Positions 53,601 through 59,600 of a stretch of 64,000 nt of DNA are shown here, in pieces. Source of the DNA: Apostichopus japonicus (taxonomy: Eukaryota; Echinodermata; Holothuroidea; Aspidochirotida; Stichopodidae). Numbering within the stretch: position 1 is the first letter of the stretch; each line of letters opens with the position of its first letter. A program made the translations under genes and the position numbers. The DNA lies in contig NC_092583.1 in NCBI RefSeq assembly GCF_037975245.1, forward strand, positions 18,128,764 through 18,192,763, written 5' to 3'. A model generated the notes under the pieces. It worked only from the letters and a program-made list of their open reading frames with translations, did not search any database and had not been told where the DNA came from.

Positions 53601-56600
53601 AGCCAGTACCTTTGCTGAAATATGAGCTGCTCTGCTACAAAACGTCTTTCCTATTCAAGATATTCAACCTACCATATTTTCCTGAAGAGGAGGTAGAGTA
53701 GTTGTACTTATGGTCATCCTTTGTTGTAGTAACACCTGACTTCTGAAGGAATACTATGTCCTCATGTTTTAGGGCAAATAAAGATGTCTGTTCAGTGTTC
53801 TTAATACCCCCCTGAGATGTTATCTGGAATAAATTGAAAACTAAATGTTTCCATATGAATTTGTATTTGTTCTTAGCTAAGAAACAAAGCAATATTGTTT
53901 CTAATTGGCCTGCACCAATTAAGCGTATGAATTCTGCTACCAATTTTTACAACTTGTACATTCTTGACTAACTTCACTAACAGTACAATATTTTTGAAAC
54001 TGAAAGTGTATGACTGAAGAAACAAGTATCATCTCTAGCTAAACATAAGAACATTACAAGAAGGGGCATAAATACCTTGTGTGTCCTTTTCCTTGTCCTT
54101 TCAAATCCTACCATGTCAATTTTGACCCCATGTTCATCTGCAATCATTGAAGTCAAGTCAATAGGAAAGCCAAAACCATCATACATCTTCCAGGCAAGGT
54201 CACCTTAAGGAAAGGAATAATTAAATCAGAGTCAGTGACTATGCTCCTTGAAACACCAGCATTCAAGTAGCATGTCTGAAGTTTTCATGGGTTTTATGAG
54301 TATCAACAATCCTATACAAACAGTTCTTACAGATGACAATTGAAAACAGTCCCCTTCTTGAGGTATTGAGTTTTGTACAAGATTCTCATGGTTCACTTCT
54401 TTTGAACTCACATAGCATCTGACCTCCTATAAAAGCTGTTAACTTGTTGCCCATTCTTAGAGAAATCATTCATGCAAGTATAAATTGTGGCCAAGTTAAG
54501 ATTCTTGAAATGCAGAATTATTCAAATTTTTACATTTTGACTTGATACTGCTGAAATTTTGGCCCCCAAAAATGGATGTTGTACTCATTGTAAGCATGTC
54601 ACATGCCAATAAAAACTACAACATGAATGATGTTGTAGGTAAATTGACTTTATCAAAGTAAATTGTACCATCTATCATGTTTCATTCTGTTAGATGTCTG
54701 CTTTGTAAAAGTTAATAATCCAATCTTAGACACTGAGACTTTTCTTAACTTTGTCCTATTGCAAACTATGAAAACTTCAGTTACCAACATTTCCTTTGGA
54801 AGAGGAACAAGACTAAGGGCTTAGCTCTGTTTTGAACTGAAATGACCTTGGCTCCATTTCCCACTGTCACATTACTTAAACAAGACCAAAATTGTCAAAT
54901 ATCCAGATACACCACATTGATCTAGTGAGGTTCATATTAGTAAATAAAGGTAACACGTCTGTGTTGGATGGTGCAAGAGACTGGCTGAGAGAAGCAGCCA
55001 ACAATGTGAGCAAGCCACAGGTTTGGATCATTCATGCTTTTGCTACTAATAACTTTATTCCACCTTTGACCAGTCCTGTCCTGTGCAATTCCTTCTAAAC
55101 AATGATTGGTTCCAACTTAAGGTCAGATTAAACCTCAAGAAACAAGGTCCATTTGTAAAAGGTATCATCTTTTTACCTCTGGTGACCTCTAGTAACTCAA
55201 AGACCACAAATGACCTTTGACCTCCAACAAAATAATACATGTCTTCCCAACATTAGCCTCAGCATATGAGATTTGTCCAAGCTTCCTTTCAGGACATAAC
55301 ATGTTTACAAAGGTTTTCCACAATTTGAAAACTGGTCACCTCTATTGACCTTTCACCTCCACAAAAAAAACATGCTTCTGCTCAATACGAGATATCCACA
55401 AGCAAAGTATAAGATCTGTTGGAGATTACCGTCTTGAGATATTTTGTTTCAAGGTTTTTACATTTTGACCTCTGGTGACCCCAAATGACCTTTGGCACTC
55501 TCAGAAAACATCAGGCTGCTTCTTCTTAATATGGGACATAACTTTACAAAGCATGAAACCATTCCAATCTTCCCTTCTGGAGATTTCATGTTTACAAGTA
55601 TGGTGTTACAAACCCCCAATGCATCATGATTGCATAGGTTACACTTATCATTGAAACCCAAAAAACTTTATAGTTAAGTACTATACCTGGTAAAACTTTT
55701 TCAGGACCAAGCTTCTCAAATGTCTTGAGTAAAAACTTTTGACCTTTTTTTAAGGTTTTTGAGAACTGTTTTTCTTCCTGATCCAGAACATAGCAGATCT
55801 TATTGGGATCTCTTTGAAGCTCTGGATATGTCATACCCTGAGAGAGAGAAATGACCATGGAAGGTAAAGTTAGTCAAACAATCACATCTAGAGCAAGGTA
55901 GAGGAGTAGGGGGAGGGTGTATGGAGACTGATAAAAGATAAAAGTTCCATGATTCCTAATCCCCACCCCCTCGTTGCAACCCTTAGTTCTTAAAAGAACA
56001 GTCCAGAGGTTTCTGTATTTATGATAGATAAAAAATACAAAACAAAACTTCAACAAAGCATATACATATCTCATATTGGCACTGTTAAACATATTTTGGA
56101 GGCTTTTGGTAAGGTTAAAATGTCATTTTCTCTCCACCTGTAAATCAGATAGATTCTGTACTTAGCTTCGGTGAAGTGATTTGTATTTTCCAGGTTTTCT
56201 ATCATTTGTTAACGTTATGAAAGCATCCATAATGTTATGATTAGTTCAACATTACTTTATTTCTAAGTGCAAAAACTTGCATGAATCCTCTAAAGCAGCC
56301 TCAGAAATGACAATGTTATCTGAAAGAAGAAGAATGGACTCTCACCAAAGAATCAACCACCACAGGCACTAAATGACTCAATAGTCCTGGAGGAGAGTCC
56401 AGCTTTTCAACAGCAAATCGTAGAGCTCGTCTTATGACACGCTTTAGAATGTACCTAATCATAAACAAACATAATAAATATCGTAAATTCTCCCTGAAAG
56501 AAAACAATCATTTAACAAATGACAGCCTTGTTATGGTGTTATTGAGTGGCTGGTAAATCTCCTTTGAGCAAGCTTTGTTTTCTTTTAGTCATATTCTAAT

Positions 56601-59600
56601 CACTTTATGATTTTTGAAAACCATACTACAAATATCTGTGACTTTACAATGTAGTGAAATGAACACTTTAATGCTGCATCAAACAAAGAGCAAATGTTCA
56701 TAGTTCTGAAGTATTTTGTAGTTTTCATGGTTTGAAGTGTAATTTCAGCAAATTGGTCAGTCAATGATGAAATGAATAATTTAATGTAGAGAATACTGCA
56801 TTGTGGTCCTACATGCAGGCAGATCATGATACTATATGTGTTTTAAACTGGGGTTAGGCAGCCAAGCAGAGCATGAACAGCTGGTAGTAGAGTACTGAAA
56901 AACTTCATTTTATTGTAGGTTTCTCAAAAACTTTTTAGACTGTAACTGGTCTGTAGAATTGGCTGTGAAGCCCTGCTCTATATCTTAAATACCACTTAAA
57001 AGTCTAAGAGCTAACAGATATAGAATAATAGATACTATGCACGATTACTTTGTCTAGGTCTTTAGCTTCTGTCTGAAACTGTGTGGTAAGGTTTCTCATG
57101 TAAATCCAAAATAAGATGAGGGACTCTTTGAAAGCAAGGGTCTCTGCAAAGCTAAGTAACTCTGTAAAGCTAAAGAACCCTGACTTAATATGCTTTCTCT
57201 TCTGATAATTTTTAAGCTCCATAGGTTTCCCAGGACGCTTTGGATGTAAAAAAGAAAGGGTTTTCATGTAAAAACTGAGTGCTTGTTATTGTTGAAAGCC
57301 AACTTGTTAAGTGATTTATATCACATTATATTTAAATGCACAGCACTATTGATCAGTATCATTATAGCACCTTCATGTAAACCTTTCAAATGAACTACAT
57401 CCAAGGTATAAAAATCACCAATGCTTTTCATTCATAAATGTATCTTGACCTTCCTGGATCTCAGCTGATAAAAAGAAGACTTCTTGTACTCACTGAAGTA
57501 GATATCACATATCTACACATCCCAAACTATGGGTCCTGACACAAAAATGGGTTGCAAAGTTTTTACAGTGGCTAGCGAGCTGGGTACCAAAAGAAAATCC
57601 CAAAATGATCAGTAAACAAAGTTGCTGAAGGTATCTGTTCCTGTCACAAAGTGATCTGTTTCCCAGATATTGAAAGTGTGTGCTGTTGTTGACTAACTTT
57701 AAGTCAATGTGCAAACAATCGCAGTTAAATCAGTGCATGTATAGTTTAATTAATAATTACCAGTTAGTATATTTTGAGTGATTTTAGGTAAATTTATGGC
57801 TAGAGGCTGTCCTAGGAAAATATGAACATGGGTCACAAGAGCAAGGTTGGATAATGAAGGTCCTTCAAAAAATTTTGCCGAGCTAGTTTGGAGTATAAAA
57901 GGAATTTTTCAGTGGCAGTCAGTTGGGTATGAAAATAAACTCCATAATGTTTTCATCACCACAGTCCTAGTTCGGGGATTATTCATCCTATGATTCAGGA
58001 GAAGTGAATTTTGAACCGCTCACCAATTTAATCTAAATATACTTTGAACAGTGAAGAATGATGATTGCTGTTATATCATCACAGCACTTCGTTTCGGGGG
58101 CAGCAAGAACACTATCATTAGTAAGCTACACTGTTGCCAGGAAAGTTCAATTTCTGAAAGTAAAGTAGCTATTTATATGGAAATTTCTTGGTAAAGGTGC
58201 AAGTTAGCAATCTTTTGAAGAGTTAAAATGTTCCAGAATTCCCTAACTAGGTTTTCTTGATAATATGTTGTTCCGTTTTTGTTATTTGAGTGATTTCTAG
58301 AATCACAGCCGTATGCGAAGTCTGTACACATTCCTGTGTATTGTATCAAGGCCAAGCTTAGAGTGAGATCTGATTGATTCTGACCAATGTCTCGACATAA
58401 GTCAGTGTAAGATTTGAGTTTGCTGGCAGGACGGGCCAGCATTTCAAGAACTCTATCACAGAAACTAACATTCATCACAGGGCAAGGCATAGGGCTATAC
58501 AAAGACAAAAAATGATATGACCGAAGGACTGGATCACATTTTCACTAAAAAATTCCTTTAAAAGGTGTTCATTCACACTTAGTAAAGATTCCTAAATCCT
58601 ATTGGTCCATTCAGGTCAGCTGACTGTGGTTAATCCTGTGAGTAACGCACGGTAAAATTACGGGGCATCACTTTAATAAATCTTTGGTTATATGTAACCA
58701 AAAATGTTTTGTTTTATGATTTTTCCCCCACACAAATGGTAGTGTATGAATGAACGGGGTTAATCAACGGTCTAGCGTGCGTTACTCACATGATTAATGC
58801 ACTCCGGGTGTTAATGCTATCGCTGGATGCACTCGGGCTCCGCCCTTGTGCATCGCTTGCATTATCCCCCGATCGTGCAATAATCCTGTGAGTAACACAC
58901 GCTAGACCGTTGATTAACCCCTTATTAACAAAGTTTTCAGAGTGTGTCTTCTGTTGACTTTTATCATTCAAAACTCAATTGGGTCTTCTATTCACAAAGG
59001 TGATTCTACACACCAAGTATGGAGTCCAACCAACAACTGTTTTTACTTATTTACTGTTCCAATGCTTCACAACACACAGTGACACACTTGCACACAACAC
59101 CTGCAAACACACGCAATCACCATTACGTTTAACAAGCGAAAAGAGACATCAAGAAGGAAAAATAAACAAAACATAACTATAAAATAGAAACTGTACCCCC
59201 TTTTATAGTAATCTGGCTGACCTCCATCTGCAATAGCTACTGAAAGCATCCTTATATGGTCAGCAATAACTCTGTAGGAAGTATCCACCAGATCTATGTC
59301 ACATGACCCCATCAGGCCACTATATGCTCTGGCTCCAGTATACTGGTTCAAGTGGAATGAAAAGAAGAAATAATGTAATTGGGGTTTATATCTTATGTGT
59401 GAAATTGGTCATAGAATCAAACTCAAATTAAAGGGAATATACTGTATCACTGAAAGTTATTCATTTATTCATTAAATGACAAAACCAGAAAGCCAGTTAG
59501 CTTTTAAGTGTTTCTGTGACAGTTTCAATAAGAACATTAAACAGTAGAACCAACAACAAGATTTGAAAGGTGTAAGACCATTAATGACTTCAAGTGATTA

